This document shows, piece after piece, positions 44,920 through 53,048 of a DNA stretch of 53,333 bases. The position numbers and the translations under genes were made by a program. Source of the DNA: Dehalococcoidia bacterium (GTDB taxonomy: Bacteria > Chloroflexota > Dehalococcoidia > E44-bin15). Under the pieces are notes generated by a model that saw nothing but the letters and a program-made list of their open reading frames with translations, made no database searches and was not told the origin of the DNA. The stretch lies in the NCBI GenBank assembly GCA_030610655.1, contig JAUWRG010000004.1, positions 1 to 53,333 of the forward strand, given 5' to 3'. Position 1 is the stretch's first letter. Every line of letters starts with the position of its first letter.

Positions 44920-47124
44920 TCATAATAATGGCAGTTGAATGGGACGAGAACCCTCGGTCCTTTTCTTTACACTCTCAAAATTAGCGGTTACAAGGTTATC
45001 AAAATGTGTTAATGCCTCGAAAAACCATTCACGCGTGACCTTCTGAGTATCCCAAACTGCGCTTACCGCTTTCAGTAGTTCACCCATGAAATACAGAAAT
45101 AACTTATTCTTACTGTTGTTGTACTCCTCTATAGGTAAGTTGTCCTTCGCGCGCTGCGCTGCTTCATCTAACGACAGGGAAAAAGGCTCGGACATTACCG
45201 CCCTTTTCTGACAGACCAACACCAAATCCATATCTAACGTTTGCTTGTTACGAACGTGTGGATTGACCTTGTATTCGCTCATTACAGGAAATGAGTCGGT
45301 AACACAAAAGCCGCTTCCCGCAACAGCAGCAAGCATAGTCCACCACGCTTGCCATTTAGTGTGGTGAAACGTGAAGATAAGCTGCCCTTCATCTTTTAAT
45401 ACTCGTTCGCATTCTTTGAACACGGCTGTCAGCAGACTGCGATAGCCTTCCTCGTCCTTGCTCATGCCGGCATTCACAATGGCCTCTTGCTCCGTTGGCA
45501 CACAGTCAGTTGTGAAATATGGATGCTTATTGAGTAACATCCGCAGCCACACGTAGAAGAAATTGGATAACTCTGAGTAGTGAATGTTATCGAAGTAAGG
45601 TGGGTCGGTAATTACGAAGTCGACGGACTTATCGGGTACAGCGGGCATGCTTGACGAATCGCCGCAGAGCAGCAACGTGCCATGTTGCACCTGCTTAAGT
45701 TCATCAAAAGAAGAGACAAAGTTAGCGGCTATCCTCTCGCTATTAGCATAGACAGTTTTAACCCTGTTGCGAAAGTCTTTGAATTTATCGAAAGGATGTT
45801 GACAATACTGCTTGGCACGAACGTAGCGACCATAGCAGTTGACGAACGTCCCTGCTCCTTCTTCCGAAACACCCCATACTGCGTTTTCAACGGGAGTCGT
45901 TGTCAACGGCATTGCGTGGTAATTGAAAAGGTGATGCAGTTTCCGGTTGGGATAGTTGTAGGGGGTCATCATGTTGTTGTACTCAAGAGTGTTGGAGAAG
46001 ACGGTGATAAAAGCGTTACGATACACTTCTTCAGGAATCGCGCGAATCGCATGAATCAAGTAGTTGAAAGCAAGCAGTTGGCGGGCGTTGAACACCTCGT
46101 AGTAGTAGCGGTAGTTATGGAGACGCCAGCGAACAGACGACGCACCTTCCAAAATCGGCTGCGTGGGAAACATCAACCGATGTTTTGACTCCTCAAAGTT
46201 TTTCTCAATAGCGTCAATCTTTGCCAAGTCATCAGTATCAGGTGACTTATAAAGTCGGTCTTTGCAGCGTGGACACCAGTATTCGATAGCGACAAGTTTT
46301 TCGCGAAGCCGTTGCCCCGTCTTCATCGTTTGAATGAGAGAGATTCTATCCTTCTTACAATGGGGGCAGCTATAGTAACCCCGGTCATAGGTTCCCGCCC
46401 ATGGGTCGAAGGTATGGCCACATTGCTTGCAGGAACAAGTGCCCTCCCCATACCATTCATTCAACGCATAACATTGCGGACAGAAGGCAACGGCAGGATT
46501 GCTGCGGGATGCAGGCTTGTTCCGGCTACGCCCCTCATTAAGCAAAGTACGCTTGAACAGGTAAACATCTCTGCCGCAGTGCGGGCATTCCACGAAACGG
46601 ACCCAGAAGGCGTAAAGCCCATCAGCTTGCGTGACCCCACAGTGTCGGCAAACAGTTCGATAAAGGGACTTGATTTGTTCCTCTGCGGTTTGTTTCAATC
46701 GGTGGAAATAGGTATCCAGTTGCTCCAAGTCCATAGGCTTCAGCGTTTCACTCACAATCCAGAACGAAACAGGGTTGATGTCACACCCTACAACTTTCGC
46801 GCCAAGTCGATTCGCCTCGACTAAGATTGTTCCGCCACCCATGAAGGGATCAAGAATAATAACGTCGCCTAAGTCATGGTCTTGGAAGTAGTTGCTTCGC
46901 TCAGAGAGGTTACGGTTTTCGGCTGAGCCGAACAGCTCAACGCCTAAGTTACGATGAGTAGCTAACAGGATGATAGAGCGGAATAAGGCACCAGGACGAC
47001 GCGCCCACCACTTGTGCAAGGAGTAAACGGGACGGTAATATTGCCGCTTGCCCGTTTCTTCCTGGGCTATCTTGCTAATAATATCTTCAACGTAGGGGTT
47101 CGGAATGAATTTCATCTTGTTCAT
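44920..47124 (-). CDS. Zinc-ribbon amino-DNA methyltransferase (COG1743-like)
   Basis: About 734 residues from the ATG giving MNKMKFIPNPYVED; frames up to 47223 could extend it but would overlap the endonuclease gene deeply. Early motifs are YSLHKWWARRPGALFR and the SAM-binding ILDPFMGGGTILVEANRLGAKVVGCDINP. The central region carries at least four CxxC pairs (CRHC, CPHC, CPQC, CSCKQC, CPHC, CPRC), a zinc-ribbon array. The catalytic DPPY lies in FVITDPPYFDNIHYSELSNFF. It methylates adenine N6 or cytosine N4. It forms one cassette with the endonuclease gene upstream. Confidence 0.85.
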   Translation of the reverse strand: MNKMKFIPNPYVEDIISKIAQEETGKRQYYRPVYSLHKWWARRPGALFRSIILLATHRNLGVELFGSAENRNLSERSNYFQDHDLGDVIILDPFMGGGTILVEANRLGAKVVGCDINPVSFWIVSETLKPMDLEQLDTYFHRLKQTAEEQIKSLYRTVCRHCGVTQADGLYAFWVRFVECPHCGRDVYLFKRTLLNEGRSRNKPASRSNPAVAFCPQCYALNEWYGEGTCSCKQCGHTFDPWAGTYDRGYYSCPHCKKDRISLIQTMKTGQRLREKLVAIEYWCPRCKDRLYKSPDTDDLAKIDAIEKNFEESKHRLMFPTQPILEGASSVRWRLHNYRYYYEVFNARQLLAFNYLIHAIRAIPEEVYRNAFITVFSNTLEYNNMMTPYNYPNRKLHHLFNYHAMPLTTTPVENAVWGVSEEGAGTFVNCYGRYVRAKQYCQHPFDKFKDFRNRVKTVYANSERIAANFVSSFDELKQVQHGTLLLCGDSSSMPAVPDKSVDFVITDPPYFDNIHYSELSNFFYVWLRMLLNKHPYFTTDCVPTEQEAIVNAGMSKDEEGYRSLLTAVFKECERVLKDEGQLIFTFHHTKWQAWWTMLAAVAGSGFCVTDSFPVMSEYKVNPHVRNKQTLDMDLVLVCQKRAVMSEPFSLSLDEAAQRAKDNLPIEEYNNSKNKLFLYFMGELLKAVSAVWDTQKVTREWFFEALTHFDNLVTANFESVKKRTEGSRPIQLPLL

Positions 47125-47125
47125 G

Positions 47126-48229
47126 CTAATCAGCGCACCAGAAGGGCGATGAGGATTTTGAAACGCGGTCATATTCTCGCTCTTTGTAGAATCCTTCGAA
47201 CGTCTTAGTGTAGGAGAACTCATTTTGGAACTCTTGCCGCAAACTCTCCAATAGGTCTTTACCTAATTGGTCTGCAAACTTGCCTCGCAAGGCTTCTTCA
47301 TACCAACGTACCAGGTCAGTCTGGGTAATTATCCCCCGAATACGTTGTCCCAACTGTTGGCAAACTCGCTCTATAGTCTCTCTTTCCGCGTCCTTGCAGA
47401 CAATTACAATCCAATCTGCTGCAACTTCCTCGCAGATGTCCTCAGCGAGTTCATAAGTTAAGCTCAAATGCTTGACTTGGACAACTGGTCCGAAGTTCGC
47501 CCAAATGTCCAATCCTCGATCTGCAGCGTTCGTCACACCCGCCCGATACAGCATTGCATTCAGACAAACAGTTGGGTTCTGAGAATCTATGCCTAAAAGT
47601 AGGCGAGTGAAGTCCTCAAATGCTCGCAGCAAGTCAATTTGGTCGGGATCGGCAGCCAGTGTCACTTTGACTCTCAGGTGTCTGATAAGTGTGTTGAATA
47701 ATGCATACACCACAATTTCATACGCCTTGTCAATGCTCCGTCTGATGCCTCTCTCGTATTCAAACTCTGATAGAAAATCAGCAAGATTGAACTCGTCAAC
47801 TGTCGCCTTAGCCAGCAATTCATCCAATCGCAGTATACGCTGCTGCCTCTTCCGAAACTGCTGGTAAATGTAACGCTCGACAACGCCTTCATACTTATTG
47901 TTTTCTTCTGCAAGCAGAGCCAGCGTGGCCCGTGGTATAGCGTTTGCTTCAAACAAGTTGTCTTGGTATTTCTGTGAGGACGTGGAAACCTGGTTAATCA
48001 GCAACCGCGTTACGCTGTCACGCCAACGCTTAGATGGGTTACGGTACATTTCAAGGTTGTTGCGAATATCGTTGATACTTAGCTCCCCACGGCGCACTCG
48101 ATAAAGAATCTCGGCCACTTGAATCGGCTTGTAGAGAGCGACTCGCTGTTTCTGGATTAGTCTATCCAGTGTCACTTTTGCGACTATCAGATTTTTATTC
48201 ACATCTATCGCCTTCCTTGTTCCTGACAT
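47126..48229 (-). CDS. Probable type II restriction endonuclease (HaeII-like)
   Basis: A 367-residue protein. The segment ADRGLDIWANFGPVVQVKHLSLTYELAEDI (about residues 237-266) looks like a PD-(D/E)XK nuclease core with D and QxK, and from memory resembles HaeII-family endonucleases. The N-terminal two-thirds is helical. The gene ends one base before the likely methyltransferase start, the usual R-M arrangement. It begins about 20 bases after the R' box of attC site B, so it heads the cassette. If the HaeII resemblance is wrong it remains a nuclease candidate by position. Confidence 0.6.
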   Translation of the reverse strand: MSGTRKAIDVNKNLIVAKVTLDRLIQKQRVALYKPIQVAEILYRVRRGELSINDIRNNLEMYRNPSKRWRDSVTRLLINQVSTSSQKYQDNLFEANAIPRATLALLAEENNKYEGVVERYIYQQFRKRQQRILRLDELLAKATVDEFNLADFLSEFEYERGIRRSIDKAYEIVVYALFNTLIRHLRVKVTLAADPDQIDLLRAFEDFTRLLLGIDSQNPTVCLNAMLYRAGVTNAADRGLDIWANFGPVVQVKHLSLTYELAEDICEEVAADWIVIVCKDAERETIERVCQQLGQRIRGIITQTDLVRWYEEALRGKFADQLGKDLLESLRQEFQNEFSYTKTFEGFYKEREYDRVSKSSSPFWCAD

Positions 48230-48249
48230 TTAATATTAGCCGCCGTTTC

Positions 48250-48337
48250 ACCTAACGGTCCGAGCGTATCTGAAGTTCCCCAAAGGGGAATTTTGGCGTA
48301 GTGCTGAAGGCACGAAGCCAGATACGCTCTGTTATAC
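48250..48337 (-). other. attC-like recombination site B
   Basis: On the minus strand: R'' box GTATAAC, AGAGCGTATCTG, a loop region with its own small stem (TTCCCC/GGGGAA), CAGATACGCTC, then the R' box GTTAGGT, which fits GTTRRRY exactly. The arms GAGCGTATCTG and CAGATACGCTC are perfectly complementary over 11 bases. The R'' box is the exact complement of GTTATAC at the start of the same cassette (site C), as integron cassette mechanics require. Confidence 0.85.
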
Positions 48338-48353
48338 GACGTGACCTTTGTTA

Positions 48354-49709
48354 TCATATCCTGATCCTTGCAGAGATTGTGTTAGTAAGTAAATCCAATG
48401 CATTTAAGAGTGTAGACCTTTCTGATATGGGATATTCCTCGATCATTTGGTGCAACGTCTTCTCTTTGTTCTTTAAATATAAGTCATAATTATTCATTTC
48501 TTTTCTACTTCTAAACCATTGACTTAAATTTATAAAAAACTCGCGCGACGTTAAAGGTAAGCTCGATGAAGTGGCGATAGTAGAAACATAAGGAACAAAT
48601 CCAGCTACACCAAGCCCCAAAGACAATGTACTTTTTCGGAGTCCCTTGGTTGTTTCTTTGTGTTTTTTCTTCATAAATTCTGGTAATTCTTGTTTGAAAA
48701 CCTCTTCAAATGTCTTAGAAATCTGCTCCAAAATCTCCAAAGGTTTTTCTATATCATATGCCACTGCATCAGAGTTGGTCTCTGAATCCCTTATAAATTG
48801 AACGCTTGTTTTAATTAAGTTATCGTATTTTCTACAGAATGATATATTCTCTAACGGTTTTCTTAAGTAATATATGTCCTCGAATGATAATATATCAAGT
48901 AACTCAACAGGGAGAGTGTTTCTATAAAGAGTTTCGAAGGCCAATTCGAAAAATATTTTCAAGAACACTTGTGTATCTGATACCATTACTCTATGCTCAG
49001 AGAAGTCTGTAAGAGAGTAATCTATGTAATTCTCTTGAGGTAGTGCACTCTCACAATTTACAACTCTTGCACCGGACATATGATAAACAAGATTAACAAA
49101 ATTTAAGAGAGTTTTCTGCTCTCTTGATGACCATGTTGAGATACTTTTAAGGATCAATTCTCGGGTTAGAATATCATTCTTTTCTATTTCACTAATCAGA
49201 AAGTGTAATTTCCCTTTAGGTAAATCTGTTAAGTTCCTTCTAATGACTGAATTATCGTTATTTAATGCTTTTAATAGATTTTCCCTGAACCAAGCAGCAT
49301 TTTCTATTAATTCCCAATCTACAACGTTATTCACGTGATCTCTGTAAAAATCTTTCATATTTTCTTTCAAATAACTCTTAATTCCAAGATCTTGGGCGAG
49401 CGGATATTCCCCAGGGGTTCTTTCTTCCAAGTAATCCGTTATGTGTTCTATATCTCTCCGTAAAGCAGGTAAGATCATATTTTCAGTTAGTAAGATTGGA
49501 TTATCTTTGAAAAGATTATAAGCAAACTCATGAGTTAGATGTGAGGCAGCACAGATAACAGTATTTTTAGTTAGAAGGATAATCTTCAATCTCCTCTCTA
49601 CTTCTCTTCTATATGCCTCTTTACGATGTTTAAATCTCACAATATTATAATCGAAATCAGTAAAATATGCTCTGGGCCCTAGGAAATTAATAGGGTCAAT
49701 TCTTTTCAT
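48354..49709 (-). CDS. Uncharacterised 451-residue cassette protein
   Basis: Not recognised. The protein is AT-rich in codon use, mostly helical, with charged N-terminal region FKHRKEAYRREVERRLK and a hydrophobic stretch near residues 372-396 (LSLGLGVAGFVPYVSTIATSS) that could be one membrane helix or a buried hairpin. No catalytic motif is evident. It is the sole gene of cassette 1: the start lies about 40 bases from the recombination point at site C, and its stop is 16 bases before attC site B. A defence or stress role is plausible from company only. Confidence 0.75.
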   Translation of the reverse strand: MKRIDPINFLGPRAYFTDFDYNIVRFKHRKEAYRREVERRLKIILLTKNTVICAASHLTHEFAYNLFKDNPILLTENMILPALRRDIEHITDYLEERTPGEYPLAQDLGIKSYLKENMKDFYRDHVNNVVDWELIENAAWFRENLLKALNNDNSVIRRNLTDLPKGKLHFLISEIEKNDILTRELILKSISTWSSREQKTLLNFVNLVYHMSGARVVNCESALPQENYIDYSLTDFSEHRVMVSDTQVFLKIFFELAFETLYRNTLPVELLDILSFEDIYYLRKPLENISFCRKYDNLIKTSVQFIRDSETNSDAVAYDIEKPLEILEQISKTFEEVFKQELPEFMKKKHKETTKGLRKSTLSLGLGVAGFVPYVSTIATSSSLPLTSREFFINLSQWFRSRKEMNNYDLYLKNKEKTLHQMIEEYPISERSTLLNALDLLTNTISARIRI

Positions 49710-49750
49710 TATTAATCACTTCCCCTCAGATATATGCTAATGGTCATGGC

Positions 49751-49800
49751 GTATAACTATGGGTAAACGAACCTACTTCGTTTATCCCCAACTCTGGGTG
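49751..49800 (-). other. Recombinase-linked hairpin site C (attI-like)
   Basis: On the minus strand: a GAGTTGGGG lead, then the imperfect hairpin GGGATAAACGAA-GTAGG-TTCGTTTACCC, then ATA and the box GTTATAC, which begins cassette 1. There is no R'' partner, so it behaves like a primary attI rather than an attC. The box ends 72 bases downstream of the recombinase stop codon, the same spacing as in site D. Confidence 0.65.
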
Positions 49801-49829
49801 AACCAAATCTTGCCATTCTTTATTGACCC

Positions 49830-50279
49830 TTACGGTTTTTGAAATGTATCCAGTGGACTGCGAATACGACCAATGTCTCGTTCGCTCACATGAGTGTATA
49901 TTTCTGTAGTTTTTGGGCTCTTATGCCCCAGCAACTCCTGAATATAGCGTAAGTCTGTGCCACCCTCAAGTAGATGAGTGGCAAAACTGTGCCGCAGGGT
50001 GTGGACGGTGCGGGTGGTAAGATGACTATCGGTCTTTGGTCCGGGGAAGATCCAGATCTTTGGATGGCAAGTTTCCCAATATTGGTGTAAAGCCTCTAAA
50101 AAACCTTTTATTAAGTCTTGGGCAGTCAAAATATTTTTAGCCCTGAATAAATAAGGATTTTTCTGCTTAAGAATTTTATCTAATTCAATTGTAGTTGAAA
50201 CATATTCAAATCGTTTTTGATGAAAAATGGAAATATGCTTTTCAACATATTCCCTTACTTCATTTAGATTCAATTTCAT
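49830..50279 (-). pseudogene. Chimeric ORF: restriction endonuclease N-terminus joined to recombinase C-terminus
   Basis: From the ATG with AAAGGCGGA upstream, residues 1-61 read [23 protein letters not shown]...[24 protein letters not shown], typical of the start of PmeII-like type II restriction endonucleases. At the codons for LEALHQYW the frame passes into the tyrosine recombinase of 51872-52949 and runs in frame to its stop. The recombinase part also lacks 57 bases (19 residues before HTLRH), so the first catalytic arginine and part of the fold are missing. Neither enzyme should work. Confidence 0.8.
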
Positions 50280-51120
50280 ATTCCGCCTTTGGTTCAAATA
50301 ATAAATATTCACACTCTTTTATTTCAGACTTCACCATTTCATAATATTCTGAGACAATATCAATTCCTATTGAATTTCTTCTTAGTCTATTGGCAACTCT
50401 TAATGTTGTGCCCGAACCCATAAAGGGATCTAATACAGTATCCCCATCTTCTGTAAACAGTTTTATAAACCATTCTGGTAAACTTTCTGGGAAAACAGCA
50501 CTATGGTTTCTATTACTACATTCCGTTGCCAAATGTAATACATTTGTAGGATAAACTTTGTCACGCTTTAATCAATTTGAAATATTTTTCCCAAAGCCAC
50601 TTTTTGACCTTGATTCAAACCTTATTTTATCCTTTTCACTTAAGTTTTTAAATCTATCTTCCACCCAGTCACCAACAGGTAGCATAGCTGCTTCTTGGAA
50701 CATTTTAAACTTTTTAGTTTTATTGAACTGTATCAATCTTTCCCAAGCATCACGAAAACGATTTGGCCACTTTCCAGGATAACAATTCTTTTTATGCCAG
50801 ATAAATTCTTCTGTCCATAACCAGCCCTGTTTTCTTAATGCTAAAATTAGTTCTAAGACATAGGTATGTCGCTCACCTTTTTCTGCTTTTTCCTTAATAT
50901 TTAATATAAATGTACCTCCTGGCTTTAATACCCTTAAAAATTGTTCACTTCTTGATAGAAACCAATCAACATACTCTTCAGGTTTAATCCCACCATACGT
51001 ATGAACACGTCTATCTGCGTAAGGCGGGGATGTAAATATTAAATCAACACTATCATTCTCAAAATCTTTCAAAATATCTTTACAATCACCCAAGAATATC
51101 TGTGTTTCAATCTTTTTCAT
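50260..51120 (-). pseudogene. Type II amino-DNA methyltransferase (SPPY class) interrupted by one in-frame TGA
   Basis: The two parts are in the same reading frame. Residues 1-182 contain IFTSPPYADRRVHTYGG (catalytic SPPY, usual for cytosine-N4 methylation) and LRVLKPGGTFILNIKEKAEKG. After the TGA at 50574-50572 the frame continues LKRDKVYPTNVLHLATECSNRNHSAVFPESLPEWFIKLF and DPFMGSGTTLRVANRL, the SAM-binding motif. Relatives usually have Trp at the stop position, so a TGG to TGA change is likely. Without read-through, the SAM site is lost. It overlaps the restriction gene fragment by about 20 bases. Confidence 0.8.
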
Positions 51121-51128
51121 AGTAATTC

Positions 51129-51326
51129 CTATTGAACATCAAAAGCTTCGTTTATTTTACATTCAATATCTTCTATTTCAAAGTTAAATTTTCTTCTATT
51201 ATCAATTGATGAAATATCTTGAATATCGCCCGTGAATAACTCTGAATATCCTTTTGCTTTCTTTTTGTCTTCTGCTTTTATTTTCACAATATATGATTTT
51301 GTTAAAACAACTTCAAATGTTTTCAT
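51129..51326 (-). CDS. Small uncharacterised protein of the damaged R-M module
   Basis: About 65 residues starting MKTFEVVLTKSYIVKIKAEDKKKA after AGGAGA with 5-base spacing. It is soluble and lysine-rich, with a beta-strand-like start and acidic end. It overlaps the 3' end of the truncated gene upstream by 14 bases and lies 8 bases before the methyltransferase start. I do not recognise it. Confidence 0.6.
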   Translation of the reverse strand: MKTFEVVLTKSYIVKIKAEDKKKAKGYSELFTGDIQDISSIDNRRKFNFEIEDIECKINEAFDVQ

Positions 51327-51720
51327 AATGTTCTCCTTTCTTGAATTCATCGGTATGAGAATCAAGAAAATATTCTACCAATTGAGGAATAAATTTACCT
51401 TTGTACGGATGTAACCTATGAACATGTTTTGTTCTTTCCGATTCTTTGTATTCTACAAATGACAAATGCCAATTAAGGTCTTCACCTAATTTCTTTTTCC
51501 ACTGTTTTTCTTTGTCATAAGAGTCGTAATATTCTTTTAATTCTTCAATATTTATCAAGGGATTCCCATTACTTCCATACTTTCTTATTCTTCCGTATTG
51601 CAGCAAATACGAAATATTAGAAATTGTAACTCTACGATTTAAATATTGCGAAGCCCAAACACTTGCTTCTCTTAAATTGATTAGTTTCCCTTCTTCTTCA
51701 AAAAATGTTGATTGATACAT
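51313..51720 (-). CDS. Helix-turn-helix protein with the truncated start of a DNA methyltransferase
   Basis: A 135-residue frame. Residues 13-68 (INLREASVWASQYLNRRVTISNISYLLQYGRIRKYGSNGNPLINIEELKEYY) look like an excisionase/MerR-type winged helix. Residues 79-125 (LNWHLSFVEYKESERTKHVHRLHPYKGKFIPQLVEYFLDSH) match the beginning of a methyltransferase family in which this helical domain precedes the SAM-binding domain. The protein ends before any DPFxGSGTT motif, so it is probably a truncated methyltransferase, although a stand-alone regulator is possible. Confidence 0.55.
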   Translation of the reverse strand: MYQSTFFEEEGKLINLREASVWASQYLNRRVTISNISYLLQYGRIRKYGSNGNPLINIEELKEYYDSYDKEKQWKKKLGEDLNWHLSFVEYKESERTKHVHRLHPYKGKFIPQLVEYFLDSHTDEFKKGEHYENI

Positions 51721-51792
51721 ATCTGATTACCTTCGATTAATTTTTATATATAACATACCTTGATATTTGCTTTTCCCCCTGCCCGCAATTGC

Positions 51793-51842
51793 AGATAACT
51801 ATGGATAACCGAACTTATTTCGTTTATCCCCAACTCGGGGTG
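51793..51842 (-). other. Recombinase-linked hairpin site D (attI-like)
   Basis: The minus strand reads a GAGTTGGGG lead, hairpin GGATAAACGAA-ATAAG-TTCGGTTATCC, ATA, then box GTTATCT. Sequence, hairpin and 72-base distance to the recombinase stop are the same as at site C; only the last bases of the box differ, as expected where different cassettes have joined. Confidence 0.65.
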
Positions 51843-51871
51843 AACCAAATCTTGCCATTCTTTATTGGCCC

Positions 51872-52949
51872 TTACAGTTTTTGAAATGTATCCAGTGCAC
51901 TGCGAATACGACCAATGTCTCGTTCGCTCACATGATTGTATATTTCTGTAGTTTTTGGGCTCTTATGCCCCAGCAACTCCTGAATATAGCGTAAGTCTGT
52001 GCCACCCTCAAGTAGATGAGTGGCAAAACTGTGCCGCAGGGTGTGGACAGTAATATGTTTTGGGATTCCTGCCTTCTGACAAGCATCCTCCAGAACCTTT
52101 TCCACGGTGCGGGTGGTAAGATGACTATCGGTCTTTGGCCCGGGGAAGAGCCAGATCTTCGGATGGCAAGTTTGCCAATATTGGTGTAAAGCCTCTAACG
52201 CCACACTGGAAAGGAGCGTATAGCGGCCTTTCCGCCCCTTGGCACCTCGAATATGAATCATATGTCGTTCCTCGTCAATGTCTTCAACCCTTAACCGAAC
52301 CACCTCACTTACCCTCAAACCTGCAGAATAGGTCAACATTAGGATTGCCCTATGCTTGAGATTGGTTACCACACCAAGAAGGCGCATCACATCATCCCGA
52401 CCGAGGACAACAGGTAGTTTGGTCTCCTTTCTGGGTCGAGGCAGATTGCCAACTACCTTTGGTGTCTGCAATACACATTCATACAAGAACTTGGCCGCAT
52501 TAACTGCTTGATTGTGATATGATCTCGACACCTTCTCATCATCAATGAGATGAAGCATATACTTCCGAATATCCCCCTCATCCAGTTGTCGAGGGTCTTT
52601 CATAAAATGGCAGACATAACGATTGATATGGTGTAGATAAGCCTTTCGAGTCTTTTGGCTGTATCCTCTCAATTTCAGCTCTTTCTCTGTATCGCTCAGA
52701 ACTTCTTTCCTTCGCCTTTCAAACTCTGAGGATTGCAGGAGAGGGTCTATTTCTATTTGTTGCCCGGCAAAAACCGATAGGATTTTTTTCTAGAATTCCA
52801 TCAGAACGGGGAGCACTCCAATACTTTTCCTTTGGATGCCATCTGCTACCTTCAATGGCCTTGATTTTCGCTACATGCGCAGGGTCATAGGGGAATGTAA
52901 TCGTTACTCTCCCAGCAATTCCACTGCTGATTTCTACATTCGCTCTCAT
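51872..52949 (-). pseudogene. XerC/D-like tyrosine recombinase with a frameshift
   Basis: Read through one frameshift, the protein is about 358 residues. An N-terminal module (SSGIAGRVTITFPYDPAHVAKIKAIEGSRWHPKEKYWS) precedes a SAM-like core-binding domain and a complete catalytic domain: AGLRVSE (Arg), GAKGRKGR (Lys), HTLRHSF (His/Arg), LLGHK, and the nucleophile in TTEIYNHV. The IntI-specific insertion before HTLRH is absent. A run of seven T (52783-52789 plus strand) shifts the frame; one base fewer restores ILEKILSVFAGQQIEIDPLLQ. A 266-codon frame downstream retains all catalytic residues. Start ATG 52949 follows AGGCAGGA. Confidence 0.85.
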
Positions 52950-52959
52950 TCCTGCCTCT

Positions 52960-52988
52960 ATTATACCCAGCATTTAGAGATTGAACAA
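52960..52988 (-). promoter_or_regulatory. Promoter of the tyrosine recombinase
   Basis: On the minus strand TTGTTC, 17 bases, and a perfect TATAAT at 52965-52960. The -10 box ends 10 bases before the ATG at 52949, so the transcript would be nearly leaderless. Confidence 0.65.
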
Positions 52989-53048
52989 TTCGCCCTTTTG
53001 TTCATAATGTCATGAAGTTTATCTATGGCACCGTTCGCCAATGAAGAT

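Noticed and set aside
44675-44923. An 82-codon minus-strand frame as one protein
   Set aside because: It reads straight through the attC palindrome and into the tilS remnant; only the part from 44800 could be a real gene start.
50572-50574. Selenocysteine at the in-frame TGA
   Set aside because: The neighbourhood of the stop shows no convincing SECIS hairpin, and methyltransferases of this class do not use a cysteine or selenocysteine there.
51872-52949. Calling the recombinase a standard integron integrase (IntI)
   Set aside because: The catalytic domain passes from [14 protein letters not shown] to HTLRHSF without the extra IntI-specific segment, so a XerC/D-like assignment is safer.
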